Shown piece by piece: positions 1-8,880 of a stretch of 64,000 bases of DNA; position 1 is the stretch's first letter, and each line of letters begins with the position of its first letter. The stretch comes from Flagellimonas amphidinii. GTDB taxonomy: Bacteria > Bacteroidota > Bacteroidia > Flavobacteriales > Flavobacteriaceae. The notes under the pieces are model-generated. The model was not told the DNA's origin and did not search any database. It saw nothing but the letters and a program-made list of their open reading frames with translations. The DNA lies in contig NZ_JABFNN010000039.1 of NCBI RefSeq assembly GCF_013090115.1, forward strand, positions 372,001 through 436,000, written 5' to 3'. The position numbers were made by a program, and so were the translations under genes.

Positions 1-201
1 AGTATTGAACTTCTGGTTGAATGCAAAGCTCCTGAAATTAAAATTGATCAAGCCACATTTGACCAAATAGCCCAGTACAACCTTAAATTGAAGGCAAATT
101 ACCTAATGGTGACCAATGGTTTGGAACATTATTATTGCAAAATGGACTTTGAAAGTGAAAAATATATGTTTTTGAAGGAAATTCCTGATTTTAGCCGTTA
201 A
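1..201 (+). CDS. Type I restriction enzyme HsdR N-terminal-like protein, C-terminal end only
   Basis: The reading frame is open from base 1 to a TAA at 199-201, so only the last 66 residues are present and the start lies outside the window. The piece contains LVECKAPEI followed by a helix ending FDQIAQYN, then YLMVTNG. This matches the nuclease core of the HSDR_N family, where the E-x-K pair belongs to a PD-(D/E)xK site. In Bacteroidota this domain often occurs as a short stand-alone protein of about 150 residues. Its substrate is unknown. It ends 12 bases before the glycosyltransferase start, so the two may be co-transcribed. The family call is fairly safe; the function is not. Confidence 0.7.
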   Translation, partial: SIELLVECKAPEIKIDQATFDQIAQYNLKLKANYLMVTNGLEHYYCKMDFESEKYMFLKEIPDFSR

Positions 202-213
202 TTTGCTGCCGTT

Positions 214-1215
214 TTGAAAGTCGCCGTAGTCATACTCAATTGGAACGGAAAAGCATTGCTCCAGGAATACCTTCCTTCCGTTTTGGCCCATTCTGATGGA
301 GCAGATATCTATGTGGTTGACAATGCTAGCACTGATGGTTCTGTGGTATTTGTTCAAGAAAATTACCCCAATGTTTCTGTTGTAGTGAACCAATCCAATG
401 GCGGGTTTGCCAAAGGGTATAATGACGGTCTGAAAAATATCAAGGCAGATATTTACTGTCTTCTCAATTCTGATGTCGAAGTCACTCCCAATTGGATCAA
501 TCCTATTTTAAAGGTATTTGATGCATATCCAAAAGCCGCCATTATTCAACCTAAGATTTTAGACCTTAAAAAGAAAACCTATTTTGAATACGCTGGTGCT
601 GCGGGAGGTTTTATTGACCGGTTGGGGTATCCATTCTGTAGAGGCAGAATATTCCAAGCTTTGGAAAAGGATCAGGGGCAATACAACGATATTAAAGAAG
701 TTTTTTGGGCCACGGGAGCATGCATGTTCATTAAATCAGATGTCTTTCATGCCTTAAAAGGGTTTGACGAGGATTATTTCGCACATCAAGAAGAGATAGA
801 TTTGTGTTGGAGAGCCAAAAATAGAGGTCACAAAGCATTATATGTGGGGACCAGCGAGGTGTACCACTTGGGCGGATCCACTTTAAACAACATGAACCCT
901 AAAAAGACTTTTCTCAATTTTAGGAACTCCCTTTATTCCATAACCAAAAATTTACCACGCAAAAAGGCATTTACAATAATCCTTATGCGACTCCTATTAG
1001 ATGGAGTAGCAGCGCTACGTTTTGTATTTCAGTTCAAATTCAATCATTGTTGGGCAGTTCTTCATGCGCATCTAAGTTTTTATGCTAACTTTAAAAAGAT
1101 GTACAAAAAGCGTGAAAAGACTAATTTTTTATTAAAGTACTACGCCACGACATCCATAGTTTGGTCTCATTTCGTACATCAAATAAAGAATTTTAACATT
1201 TTAGTAAAAGATTAA
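214..1215 (+). CDS. Family 2 glycosyltransferase
   Basis: This 333-residue protein begins at a TTG codon directly before VAVVILNWNG, the usual first beta strand of GT-A glycosyltransferases; no ATG fits better. Residues 1-230 form the GT2 domain: VVDNASTDGS binds the nucleotide sugar and LLNSDVEV is the DxD-like metal-binding site. WATGACMFIK and FDEDYFAHQEEIDLCWR are typical of the rhamnosyltransferase-like branch, with the ED pair as likely catalytic base. The C-terminal 100 residues are basic and partly hydrophobic, suggesting contact with the inner membrane. It probably adds a sugar to a cell-surface polysaccharide; donor and acceptor cannot be told. Confidence 0.85.
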   Translation: MKVAVVILNWNGKALLQEYLPSVLAHSDGADIYVVDNASTDGSVVFVQENYPNVSVVVNQSNGGFAKGYNDGLKNIKADIYCLLNSDVEVTPNWINPILKVFDAYPKAAIIQPKILDLKKKTYFEYAGAAGGFIDRLGYPFCRGRIFQALEKDQGQYNDIKEVFWATGACMFIKSDVFHALKGFDEDYFAHQEEIDLCWRAKNRGHKALYVGTSEVYHLGGSTLNNMNPKKTFLNFRNSLYSITKNLPRKKAFTIILMRLLLDGVAALRFVFQFKFNHCWAVLHAHLSFYANFKKMYKKREKTNFLLKYYATTSIVWSHFVHQIKNFNILVKD

Positions 1216-1310
1216 CTATGCCTAAATATGGAAGCTTTGCTTTTTACATAATTTTGGTTGATAGTTTAGACTTTGAAATATCTAACAATCCTTAAATTAT
1301 ACTTTTGACC

Positions 1311-2183
1311 ATGAAAAAAATTTTCTTAGGAACATTGGCGATGGCAGTTTTATTGTCCTCTTGCGTATCACAAAAGAAATATGCCGAATTGGAAGCCAAG
1401 CACAAAGAAACGCAAGACCTTTTGAATTCAGCAACCGTTAAACTCAACGACTGTTTGGAAGAAAAGGCAACGGCAACGTCGAGGTTACAGACTCTTGAAG
1501 ACCAAAATGCCTTTTTAAAAGCCAATAACCAGGAGCTTATCAATAACATGGGTAACTTGACCACCCTAACGACCAAGGGAGCTGAAAACTTGGAGAAATC
1601 CTTAGAAAGTCTTAAAGAAAAAGATCTTACTATCAGAAAATTACAAGATGCTGTTACCAGAAGAGATTCTGTAAACCTCTCTTTGGTTCAAAGTTTGAAA
1701 GGCGTTCTTGGCAACTTGGACGATGAAGACATTGAGGTAAGTGTTGAGAAAGGTGTAGTATTCGTTTCTATTTCTGATAAATTGTTGTTCAGCAGTGGAA
1801 GTTACAATGTGACCAGTGCAGCAAAACAAGTATTGGGAAAAGTGGCCAAAGTGGTAAACAACAAGCCTGATTTTGAATTCATGGTGGAAGGACATACAGA
1901 CAATGTACCCTACGCCAGTGGAGTTTTATTGGACAACTGGGACTTAAGTGCTAAGAGAGCTACTTCCATTGTTCGTGTGCTTCAGAAAGATTTCGGTGTA
2001 GATCCTAAGCGTATGACTGCTGCTGGAAGAAGTTTCTACGTTCCTTTGGCATCCAATGATACTGCTTCAAATAGAGCTAAAAACAGAAGAACACGTATTG
2101 TTGTACTTCCAAAAATTGATCAGTTCTATAACATGATTGAAGAGGGAATGAAAGATCCTGCCATTGGCGGAACTGGAAACTAA
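1311..2183 (+). CDS. OmpA-family outer membrane lipoprotein
   Basis: The ATG at 1311 gives a 290-residue protein with a lipoprotein signal peptide ending LLSSC (Cys18). A TTG two codons upstream is less likely. Residues 20-130 are a coiled coil rich in Glu, Lys and Leu. Residues 145-275 are an OmpA C-terminal domain with VEGHTDNVPY, an Asp in DLSAKRA and Arg in NRAKNRRTRI, the residues that hold diaminopimelate in peptidoglycan. It should tether the outer membrane to the cell wall. A box TAATTTTG at 1249-1256 fits the Bacteroidota -7 consensus TAnnTTTG, but no clear -33 box precedes it. A paralogue without the binding residues lies at 11774-12547. Confidence 0.88.
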   Translation: MKKIFLGTLAMAVLLSSCVSQKKYAELEAKHKETQDLLNSATVKLNDCLEEKATATSRLQTLEDQNAFLKANNQELINNMGNLTTLTTKGAENLEKSLESLKEKDLTIRKLQDAVTRRDSVNLSLVQSLKGVLGNLDDEDIEVSVEKGVVFVSISDKLLFSSGSYNVTSAAKQVLGKVAKVVNNKPDFEFMVEGHTDNVPYASGVLLDNWDLSAKRATSIVRVLQKDFGVDPKRMTAAGRSFYVPLASNDTASNRAKNRRTRIVVLPKIDQFYNMIEEGMKDPAIGGTGN

Positions 2184-2209
2184 AATATATTTTAAACCTC
2201 TGAGTTTGA

Positions 2210-2233
2210 AAAGCGGTCCCTAGAGACCGCTTT
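2210..2233. terminator. Bidirectional intrinsic terminator
   Basis: A perfect 9-bp stem AAAGCGGTC / GACCGCTTT encloses the 6-base loop CCTAGA, with a T run on the right and an A run on the left. It lies between the convergent OmpA and YciO-type genes and can end transcription from both sides. Confidence 0.85.
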
Positions 2234-2243
2234 TTTTATGTAG

Positions 2244-2864
2244 TTAAATAACATCCGTAGTTCCTTTACCTTCTCGGACAATTTCGGGTTCTCCTTGCGA
2301 CAAATCAATTACAGTTGAGGCCACATTACCACCATATCCCCCATCAATTACTATATCCACAAGGTTTCTCCACTTTTCAAAAATCAGTTCAGGGTCTGTA
2401 GTATATTCCAATATATCGTCCTCATCGCGAATGGAGGTGGAGACTATAGGATTGCCCAATTCCGTCACCAAAGCTTTGGCAATATCATTGTCAGGCACAC
2501 GAATACCAACAGTTTTCTTCTTCTTAAAATCTTTGGGAAGATTATTGTTCCCCGGTAGAATGAACGTATAAGGACCCGGCAGTGCTCTTTTAAGAATCTT
2601 AAATGTGGTAGAGTCAATCTGCCTCACAAAGTCTGACAAGTTACTTAAATCTGCACATACAAAAGACCAATTGGCCTTTTCCAACTTCACTCCTTTAATT
2701 AAAGCAATACGCTGTAGCGCCTTGGTATTTGTAATATCGCAACCCAGACCATAAACTGTATCCGTGGGATAGATAATCAATCCTCCTTTTCGCAAAACCG
2801 CAACAATTTTTTCAACCTGCCTAGGGTCTGGATTTTCTTCATAAAGTTTAATAAACTCTGCCAT
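2244..2864 (-). CDS. YciO/YrdC/Sua5 family protein
   Basis: The 206-residue protein covers one YrdC domain: IYPTDTVYGLGCD near residue 35, LPGPYTFIL near 95, IGIRVPD-type strand near 120, and STSIR near 143. Members bind ATP and threonine to make threonylcarbamoyl-AMP for the t6A37 tRNA modification. The length and the motifs GPYTFIL and GGYGGNVASTVIDL place it closer to E. coli YciO than to TsaC. YciO-type proteins are related to TsaC but their function is less certain, so a true TsaC may lie elsewhere in the genome. No Sua5 C-terminal domain is present. Confidence 0.8.
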   Translation of the reverse strand: MAEFIKLYEENPDPRQVEKIVAVLRKGGLIIYPTDTVYGLGCDITNTKALQRIALIKGVKLEKANWSFVCADLSNLSDFVRQIDSTTFKILKRALPGPYTFILPGNNNLPKDFKKKKTVGIRVPDNDIAKALVTELGNPIVSTSIRDEDDILEYTTDPELIFEKWRNLVDIVIDGGYGGNVASTVIDLSQGEPEIVREGKGTTDVI

Positions 2865-3104
2865 TGTTTCAATTGTGTACTACAAGTTAGGAAAGATTAT
2901 GATCATACCTATTACTCTCCATTTTGTCAATGATGTTAAAAATATGATAACGCACCCAACCCAATTGGCATTCACCCATCCATGTAAACAAACCTTCCAT
3001 TTGTCAATCAATATACTGAATCCGTAAACCGAGCAAAGAATCACACAATCAATCTGTATAACTTGACGTTTAAAACAACATTGTAAAATTGCTATTTCAA
3101 AAAA

Positions 3105-3797
3105 ATGAAATCGAAAATCAAAACATTCCCTATACTAGCCACCATGCTGTTTTCTGTCTGCCTTCTTGTGCAATGCACAAAGAGCAATCAACAAAAGGAA
3201 AAATTATCAACTGGCAATGAAATTGTAGAAACCCTAGATCAACTTTTTGATCGCCTTTCCTCAATCGATACAAATCAAGTGGATTCAATTATACATATTG
3301 ATGAACAAATCAGAAAAGTAGTTGAGCAGATTTCATCACCTAAATTATTGGAGGAAATTCATCAAACCTACAAAACTGAACGCCATGATTATACTCTTGC
3401 CTATTCAAACGATGGCTCACTTGGGGTATTTTCATGGAAAACCCGTTTGAACAACGGTGCCATGTCCAGTATCAAAAACATAGCTCTTTATGAAAATGAT
3501 GGTAAGCTAATCCCCACCTCATTATACGGCAAACCTATTGTCTATAAAAAAATACACTCTCAAAGTTCAGCTTGGAACAAACAAGTTTACATACTAAGTG
3601 GTGGGTTCGTTTCGGAAAATGATACTTTACAACGTGTCAACTCTTATCATATTACCAAAAACGGACTGGAAGAAGCATATATATTTAAAAATAGAACTTG
3701 GGAATTAACACTGGACACAACAGAAATACCTTCCAATTTAGAAGCCTATCTTGCCATACCACCCAAAAAAACGGCAAACAACCTCTACCAAGATTGA
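3105..3797 (+). CDS. Lipoprotein of unknown function
   Basis: This 230-residue protein has a lipoprotein signal peptide with the lipobox LLVQC at residues 20-24. The mature part starts with a polar linker and a helical stretch (residues 35-90), followed by a beta-rich part that alternates charged and aromatic residues. I recognise no family. It stands alone, with 240 bases upstream and 207 downstream free of genes, and is followed by a sensor kinase on the same strand. The start is the ATG that heads a textbook signal peptide. It is probably exposed on the outer membrane or in the periplasm. Confidence 0.6.
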   Translation: MKSKIKTFPILATMLFSVCLLVQCTKSNQQKEKLSTGNEIVETLDQLFDRLSSIDTNQVDSIIHIDEQIRKVVEQISSPKLLEEIHQTYKTERHDYTLAYSNDGSLGVFSWKTRLNNGAMSSIKNIALYENDGKLIPTSLYGKPIVYKKIHSQSSAWNKQVYILSGGFVSENDTLQRVNSYHITKNGLEEAYIFKNRTWELTLDTTEIPSNLEAYLAIPPKKTANNLYQD

Positions 3798-4004
3798 ATT
3801 AAATGAATAGGTTGTAATGTTTCAATTGGGCTGCTCATAAATCAAGATAAGTTTACAGCTTGGTTATAATTGGAAGTGCATTATAATCCTCAATAACTGC
3901 ATTTTAGAAAACTTCGATAAATTGTTTCATTTCATCGATAAGCGGCAATAACAAGAAAACAACCTCGTTATATACTTGAAAAAAGTAGTCCAAATCTTAT
4001 AAAA

Positions 4005-5852
4005 ATGAACACCATCAGAGGCCGTATCCTCATTGCCTTCTTAGTCCTATTCCTACTTATTGGACCCTTTATATTTTTTGCGTTTAATAGTCTGAAAAAA
4101 ATAGACAATGCCAAATCTTTGCGTGAAAGTGTTGCTGTTTTTGATGCAAATCGGTTAAAAGCTGACAATGAATTTTTCAATATTCTTGATTTTGACACTA
4201 AAGTGGATTCCTTTTATGTTGAAAAATCAACCAGTGCAGTAAGACGGTATCACCAATACATCGAAAATTCCAAAAACGCTCTGGGGGAAGTAGAATTGGC
4301 CAAAAGCAGTTCCGAGGTTTCTATAGACAATCAACTTAAAAAAATTTCAAAGGATCTAGATGATCTAAATTCTAAAATAATCCATGTCTTTGGACTTGTG
4401 CAACAGCAAGGTTTCCGAAATTTTGGGACCATTGGCAAGATGCGTCAATATGTTCATAAATTAGAATCGGATGCCAAGGATGTTTCCCTAGCTGAAATTC
4501 TTCAAATGAGAAGAAGAGAAAAGGATTTTTTCTTGCGCAATGATTATAAATATGTAGAAGAACTGAATACTCATACCAATGAAATTCTCAACAGATTAAC
4601 CTCCAATCCAAATGCAGATAAGAACACCCTTGAACAATTAAGAGGATATCAAGAAAACTTTAATTTGGTTGTACATCTGAAAAGAGAAATCGGTGATGCC
4701 GACTCTGGAATGATCCATGAAATAAAAACCATCAATACCAACTTAAACGCAAAAATCAACAGGCTTTACCAAACTGTAGATCAAGATTCTGAAAGGATGA
4801 TTGGCAGCCTTAGGTCTTATCTGGCCGTATTCCTTGCAATCACTCTAATCTTTGCCATATTATCTGCTTTTGTTTTTTCAGGATACATCGCTAGGCCCAT
4901 AAAAAAATTGGTTAACGACATGGACTCCATTGCCCAGAATAATTTTGAAGGACAAATAGAGTTCAATAAAGATTCTAAAACTGCACGGTTTGATGAAATT
5001 GATAAACTAACCAGCACGTACAATGGCCTTGTAGATAAAATTCGGAAACAAATTAAAAGTCTAAATGAAAAGAACCAATCCCTGAGCAATTTGAACGGAC
5101 TATTGGTGGAGTCTGAAAATGAATTGAAAGAAGCTTCCAGAATTAAGGACAAATTTTTCTCCATTATCTCTCATGATTTAAGAGGACATGCCGGCAATGT
5201 CCTTTCATTGGCAAAACTGCTTAAGGAAGATAATGGTGAACTCGCAGATGATGAAAAAGGAATTTTTATCAAATATATCTCTGACGCTTCACAAAATTTA
5301 CAACTGCTTTTGGATAACTTGTTGAACTGGGCAAAGACACAAATGAATGATCATAATATATCCAAAAGAATGTTCAACATTAATAACACCATTGAAAAAA
5401 ATGTTGGACTGTTTAGGGAAAATGCTTTGCGTAAAAACATTGCCATTCAACACACGGTAAAAGAATTGCCACATGTTTATGCAGATAAAAATATGATTGA
5501 TTTTGTGGTCAGAAATCTTTTGTCCAACGCCTTAAAATTTACACGTGCTGGTGACACCATCACCATTGATGTTGTTGAAAACGAACAGCATTTGGAAGTA
5601 CGGGTAAAAGATACTGGTGTGGGCATGACCCAACATCAGAGAGAAGCATTACTGAAATCCACAAAAGATAATGCCACCACAAGGGGCACAGACAATGAAC
5701 AGGGTACTGGTTTAGGGTTTGCCATTTGCAAGGATTTTATTTTGAGAAATAACGGCTCAATACAGATTGAATCAGAAGTGGATAAGGGAAGTGTATTTTC
5801 TTTTACCGTGCCTACCAATCTTAACAAGGACAGTATTTTGAAGGTTTCTTAG
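4005..5852 (+). CDS. Membrane sensor histidine kinase
   Basis: The 615-residue protein has a transmembrane helix at residues 8-29, a periplasmic helical sensor region at 30-270, a second helix at 272-292, a HAMP linker at about 293-350 and a coiled coil to 380. Then follow the dimerisation domain with the phospho-acceptor His390 (FFSIISHDLRGHAGN) and an ATPase domain with NLLSNALKFT, DTGVGM and GTGLGF. It lacks a receiver domain, and no response regulator gene is adjacent, so its partner is elsewhere. The all-helical sensor resembles the four-helix-bundle type of chemoreceptors. The signal is unknown. It is convergent with the uvrD-like gene, with five bases between the stops. Confidence 0.9.
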   Translation: MNTIRGRILIAFLVLFLLIGPFIFFAFNSLKKIDNAKSLRESVAVFDANRLKADNEFFNILDFDTKVDSFYVEKSTSAVRRYHQYIENSKNALGEVELAKSSSEVSIDNQLKKISKDLDDLNSKIIHVFGLVQQQGFRNFGTIGKMRQYVHKLESDAKDVSLAEILQMRRREKDFFLRNDYKYVEELNTHTNEILNRLTSNPNADKNTLEQLRGYQENFNLVVHLKREIGDADSGMIHEIKTINTNLNAKINRLYQTVDQDSERMIGSLRSYLAVFLAITLIFAILSAFVFSGYIARPIKKLVNDMDSIAQNNFEGQIEFNKDSKTARFDEIDKLTSTYNGLVDKIRKQIKSLNEKNQSLSNLNGLLVESENELKEASRIKDKFFSIISHDLRGHAGNVLSLAKLLKEDNGELADDEKGIFIKYISDASQNLQLLLDNLLNWAKTQMNDHNISKRMFNINNTIEKNVGLFRENALRKNIAIQHTVKELPHVYADKNMIDFVVRNLLSNALKFTRAGDTITIDVVENEQHLEVRVKDTGVGMTQHQREALLKSTKDNATTRGTDNEQGTGLGFAICKDFILRNNGSIQIESEVDKGSVFSFTVPTNLNKDSILKVS

Positions 5853-5857
5853 ATCAG

Positions 5858-8188
5858 TTAATCGTTCAGCACTTCAAGCTTGGCAAAACGCAAAAGCAGT
5901 TTTTTTATATCACCCTTTTCAAATTGAATCTCAGCTTTCTTGTCATTGCCCACTCCTTCAATCTTTAACACTTTACCCCTTCCAAACCGAGTATGATTAA
6001 CAAGTGAACCTTCAGTAAGTCCCGGGGCAATGCTGTTGGTGTTCTCGGTTGGAGAAGACAGCCCAGGTTTCAGTTTTCGTAGTTTCCGTAATTGATTTTC
6101 ATTAGGCTGATTAACCTTGGGAGGTGTTCCGTTTTTTGGTTTCACCTGACGTAGTTTGCTTTTGTCCACCTCGCCAAAAATATCGGCATTTATCATTGAT
6201 TTATACCGATACCCATCATTTACTGGCGTAAGGTTTTCCACATATTGCTCATCAATCTCTTCCAAAAACCTACTGGGCTCAGCATCAATTAGTTTCCCCC
6301 ATCTATATCTATTTTGAGTGTAGGTTAGAAAAGCCTGTTTTTCTGCACGGGTCAGGGCCACATAGAATAACCTTCGCTCCTCCTCCAACTCACTTCTTGT
6401 ATTCATACTCATCGCAGATGGAAAAAGATCCTCCTCCATACCCACTACATACACATACGGAAACTCCAGTCCTTTTGCCAAATGTATGGTCATCAAAGCT
6501 ACACGGTCGTCATCTCCAACATCTTTATCCATGTCTGTTGCCAAAGCAACATCCTCCAAAAATTCAGTAAGACTGCCTGTGGCATCGGCCAACTCTTTTT
6601 GACCTTCAACAAAGTCCTTTATTCCATTCAAAAGCTCTTCAATGTTCTCCATACGGCCAATCCCTTCCGGGGTACCATCTTTTTTGAATTCCAGAAGCAA
6701 TCCAGTCTTTTTGGACACATGTTCCGCAAGTGTAAAAGCATCGGTGCCTTCATTCATAATCTGAAAACTCTTGATCATAGTCACAAAATCCTCCAATTTG
6801 CGCTTGGTCCCAGCATTGATTTTCAAATCAAGTTTGGCCAAATGTTCCATGACTTCAAAAATGGAACGGCCATAGTGGTTAGCGGCAACTACTAGCTTAT
6901 CAATAGTGGTCTGACCTATACCCCTTGTCGGAAAGTTTATCACTCTTTTGAGCGCTTCTTCATCTTTAGGGTTTATGACCAATCTTAAATAAGCCAATAC
7001 ATCTTTAATCTCTTTACGTTGGTAGAAAGAGAGGCCTCCGTAAATTCGATAAGGAATATCCCGTTTTCTTAGTGCATCTTCAATGGCTCGGGACTGCGAA
7101 TTGGTTCTGTACAACACAGCAAAGTCCCCATTGTGCAACTGCTGTTGCATTTTGTTCTCAAAAATGGAGCCTGCTACATATCTACCTTCCTCGGCATCGG
7201 TTACGCTTCGGTGTATTTTAATTTTATTTCCTTCGTCGTTGGAAGTCCATACCACCTTTTGCAATTGGTCCCTGTTCTTTTCGATGATGGAGTTGGCCGC
7301 GTTCACTATATTTTTGGTAGAACGATAATTTTGCTCCAATCGGTAGACCTTCGCATCATCATAATCTCTCTGAAAATTAAGAATGTTACTGATATTGGCC
7401 CCACGGAAGGAATAAATACTCTGTGCATCATCCCCTACCACGCAGATATTTTGATAGCGATCAGATAATGCTTTAACAATTAAATACTGTGAGTGGTTGG
7501 TATCTTGGTACTCGTCCACCAATATATATCGAAACCTATCTTGATATTTCGCTAAAACCTCAGGAAAACGGGTCAATAATTCATTGGTACGTAGAAGTAA
7601 ATCATCAAAATCCATTGCCCCTGCCTTAAAGCAACGGTCCACATAATTCTGATAAATCTCCCCCAATCTTGGACGCTTGGCCATAGCATCTGCTTCAACC
7701 AACTCTGGATTCTGAAAATAAGCCTTTACGGTAATCAAGCTGTTCTTATAGGAAGAAATCCTGTTCTGTATCTGCTTGTATTTGTAAATATCTTTGTCCA
7801 GTCCCATCTCTTTTATAATGGAAGCAATCAAGCGTTGGGAATCCTGGGTATCATAAATGGTAAAATTGCTAGGGTACCCCAATTTATCTCCATCAAAGCG
7901 CAATAATTTTGCAAAAACAGAGTGGAAAGTACCCATCCACAGGTTTTTTGCTTCAGAATTGCCAACAATGTCGGCAATTCTTTTTTTCATCTCTCGGGCA
8001 GCCTTATTGGTAAAGGTCAACGCCAGAATATTGAAGGAATCCACTCCATGGTTCATCAAATGTGCAATACGATAGGTTAATACCCGTGTCTTTCCCGAGC
8101 CTGCACCTGCAATCACCATTAAAGGTCCATCCTTGTGAAGTACGGGAGCCCGTTGCGCATCATTCAATTCATCCAAAAAAGTATCCAA
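5858..8188 (-). CDS. UvrD/PcrA-type superfamily 1A DNA helicase
   Basis: The 776-residue protein opens with LNDAQRAPV (Q motif) and GAGSGKT (Walker A, residues 28-34), followed by FTNKAAREMKKR (Ia), LVDEYQDTN (Walker B), VGDDAQSIYSFRGA (III), LEQNYRST (IV), MTIHLAKGLEFPYV (V) and VALTRAEK (VI). These are the complete motifs of a 3'-5' helicase of the UvrD/PcrA/Rep group, which removes nicked strands in nucleotide-excision and mismatch repair and displaces RecA. The C terminus ends in a Tudor-like segment (VNHTRFGRGKVLKI) seen in PcrA that binds RNA polymerase. It is likely the main housekeeping copy. It reads divergently from the DsrE gene. Confidence 0.93.
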   Translation of the reverse strand: MDTFLDELNDAQRAPVLHKDGPLMVIAGAGSGKTRVLTYRIAHLMNHGVDSFNILALTFTNKAAREMKKRIADIVGNSEAKNLWMGTFHSVFAKLLRFDGDKLGYPSNFTIYDTQDSQRLIASIIKEMGLDKDIYKYKQIQNRISSYKNSLITVKAYFQNPELVEADAMAKRPRLGEIYQNYVDRCFKAGAMDFDDLLLRTNELLTRFPEVLAKYQDRFRYILVDEYQDTNHSQYLIVKALSDRYQNICVVGDDAQSIYSFRGANISNILNFQRDYDDAKVYRLEQNYRSTKNIVNAANSIIEKNRDQLQKVVWTSNDEGNKIKIHRSVTDAEEGRYVAGSIFENKMQQQLHNGDFAVLYRTNSQSRAIEDALRKRDIPYRIYGGLSFYQRKEIKDVLAYLRLVINPKDEEALKRVINFPTRGIGQTTIDKLVVAANHYGRSIFEVMEHLAKLDLKINAGTKRKLEDFVTMIKSFQIMNEGTDAFTLAEHVSKKTGLLLEFKKDGTPEGIGRMENIEELLNGIKDFVEGQKELADATGSLTEFLEDVALATDMDKDVGDDDRVALMTIHLAKGLEFPYVYVVGMEEDLFPSAMSMNTRSELEEERRLFYVALTRAEKQAFLTYTQNRYRWGKLIDAEPSRFLEEIDEQYVENLTPVNDGYRYKSMINADIFGEVDKSKLRQVKPKNGTPPKVNQPNENQLRKLRKLKPGLSSPTENTNSIAPGLTEGSLVNHTRFGRGKVLKIEGVGNDKKAEIQFEKGDIKKLLLRFAKLEVLND

Positions 8189-8298
8189 TCACTCAAAGAT
8201 TTAAAAAGTAAGCGTGAAATTAGCCAATAATGACCTCATGCTAAAATCATCCTTTCAATATTTATAAACACGCATCCAATTTTCGTTTGAAATTTGAA

Positions 8299-8306
8299 TA
8301 TATTTG
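8299..8306 (+). promoter_or_regulatory. Possible Bacteroidota -7 promoter box
   Basis: TATATTTG matches TAnnTTTG exactly and lies 21 bases before the ATG of the DsrE-family gene, which would give a short leader. No matching TTG box lies 19-21 bases further upstream, so the call rests on the -7 box only. Confidence 0.35.
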
Positions 8307-8327
8307 ACACTTCAACTGTTTTTGCTG

Positions 8328-8870
8328 ATGAATCTTTATCGTTCACCCCTATTCCTCTGTATGATATTCAGTTTTTTGGGGATTTCACAAGAAGAAAAAA
8401 AAGCCGGTCCCGTTATTGAAAATTACGGAAAAGTATGGGCCGTTGAAAGTCCTGATTATACAACCGATATCAATACAGAATTTAAAGTCGTATTTGATAT
8501 TATGAACAGTCCTAATTCTCCTGAAGAAATCAACAGAAGTATCGAGACCGCCGCAAGATTCTTGAACATGCACACCCAGAGTGGGGTGCCCTTGTCTCAA
8601 CTTAAAGTGGCTTTAGTGGTTCACAATAAAGCTTCCAAGGATATCATCCTAAATGAAGCATACCAAAAAAGATATGGGGTGGAAAATCCCAATTACGATA
8701 TGGTAAAAAGCTTAATGGAAGCTGGAACAGAGGTCATCTTCTGCGGACAATCTTCAAAATCCCGTGGCTTTCCCAAGGAAGAACTTATTCCTGGAAGTAA
8801 AATTTCCCTTTCTGCCATGACCGCACTCATTCAATTACAAAACCAAGGCTATCAACTTATAAAATTCTAA
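8328..8870 (+). CDS. Exported DsrE-family protein
   Basis: From the ATG at 8328 the protein has 180 residues. A signal peptide runs to about residue 20 (LFLCMIFSFLGISQ). An in-frame TTG at 8304 would place charged and extra residues before it and is less likely. The mature part has the DsrE fold pattern: a first strand FKVVFDI, ARFLNMH, LKVALVVHNKAS, then VIFCGQSS with the Cys at the position used for sulfur relay in DsrE/TusD proteins, and ALIQLQNQGYQLIKF at the end. Periplasmic DsrE-like proteins are common in Flavobacteriaceae but their role is unknown. The next gene starts 10 bases downstream, so they form an operon. Confidence 0.78.
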   Translation: MNLYRSPLFLCMIFSFLGISQEEKKAGPVIENYGKVWAVESPDYTTDINTEFKVVFDIMNSPNSPEEINRSIETAARFLNMHTQSGVPLSQLKVALVVHNKASKDIILNEAYQKRYGVENPNYDMVKSLMEAGTEVIFCGQSSKSRGFPKEELIPGSKISLSAMTALIQLQNQGYQLIKF

Positions 8871-8880
8871 CTCAAAAAGT

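Noticed and set aside
6482-6895. A 137-residue frame on the plus strand
   Set aside because: It is antisense to the helicase gene, which is complete with all motifs.
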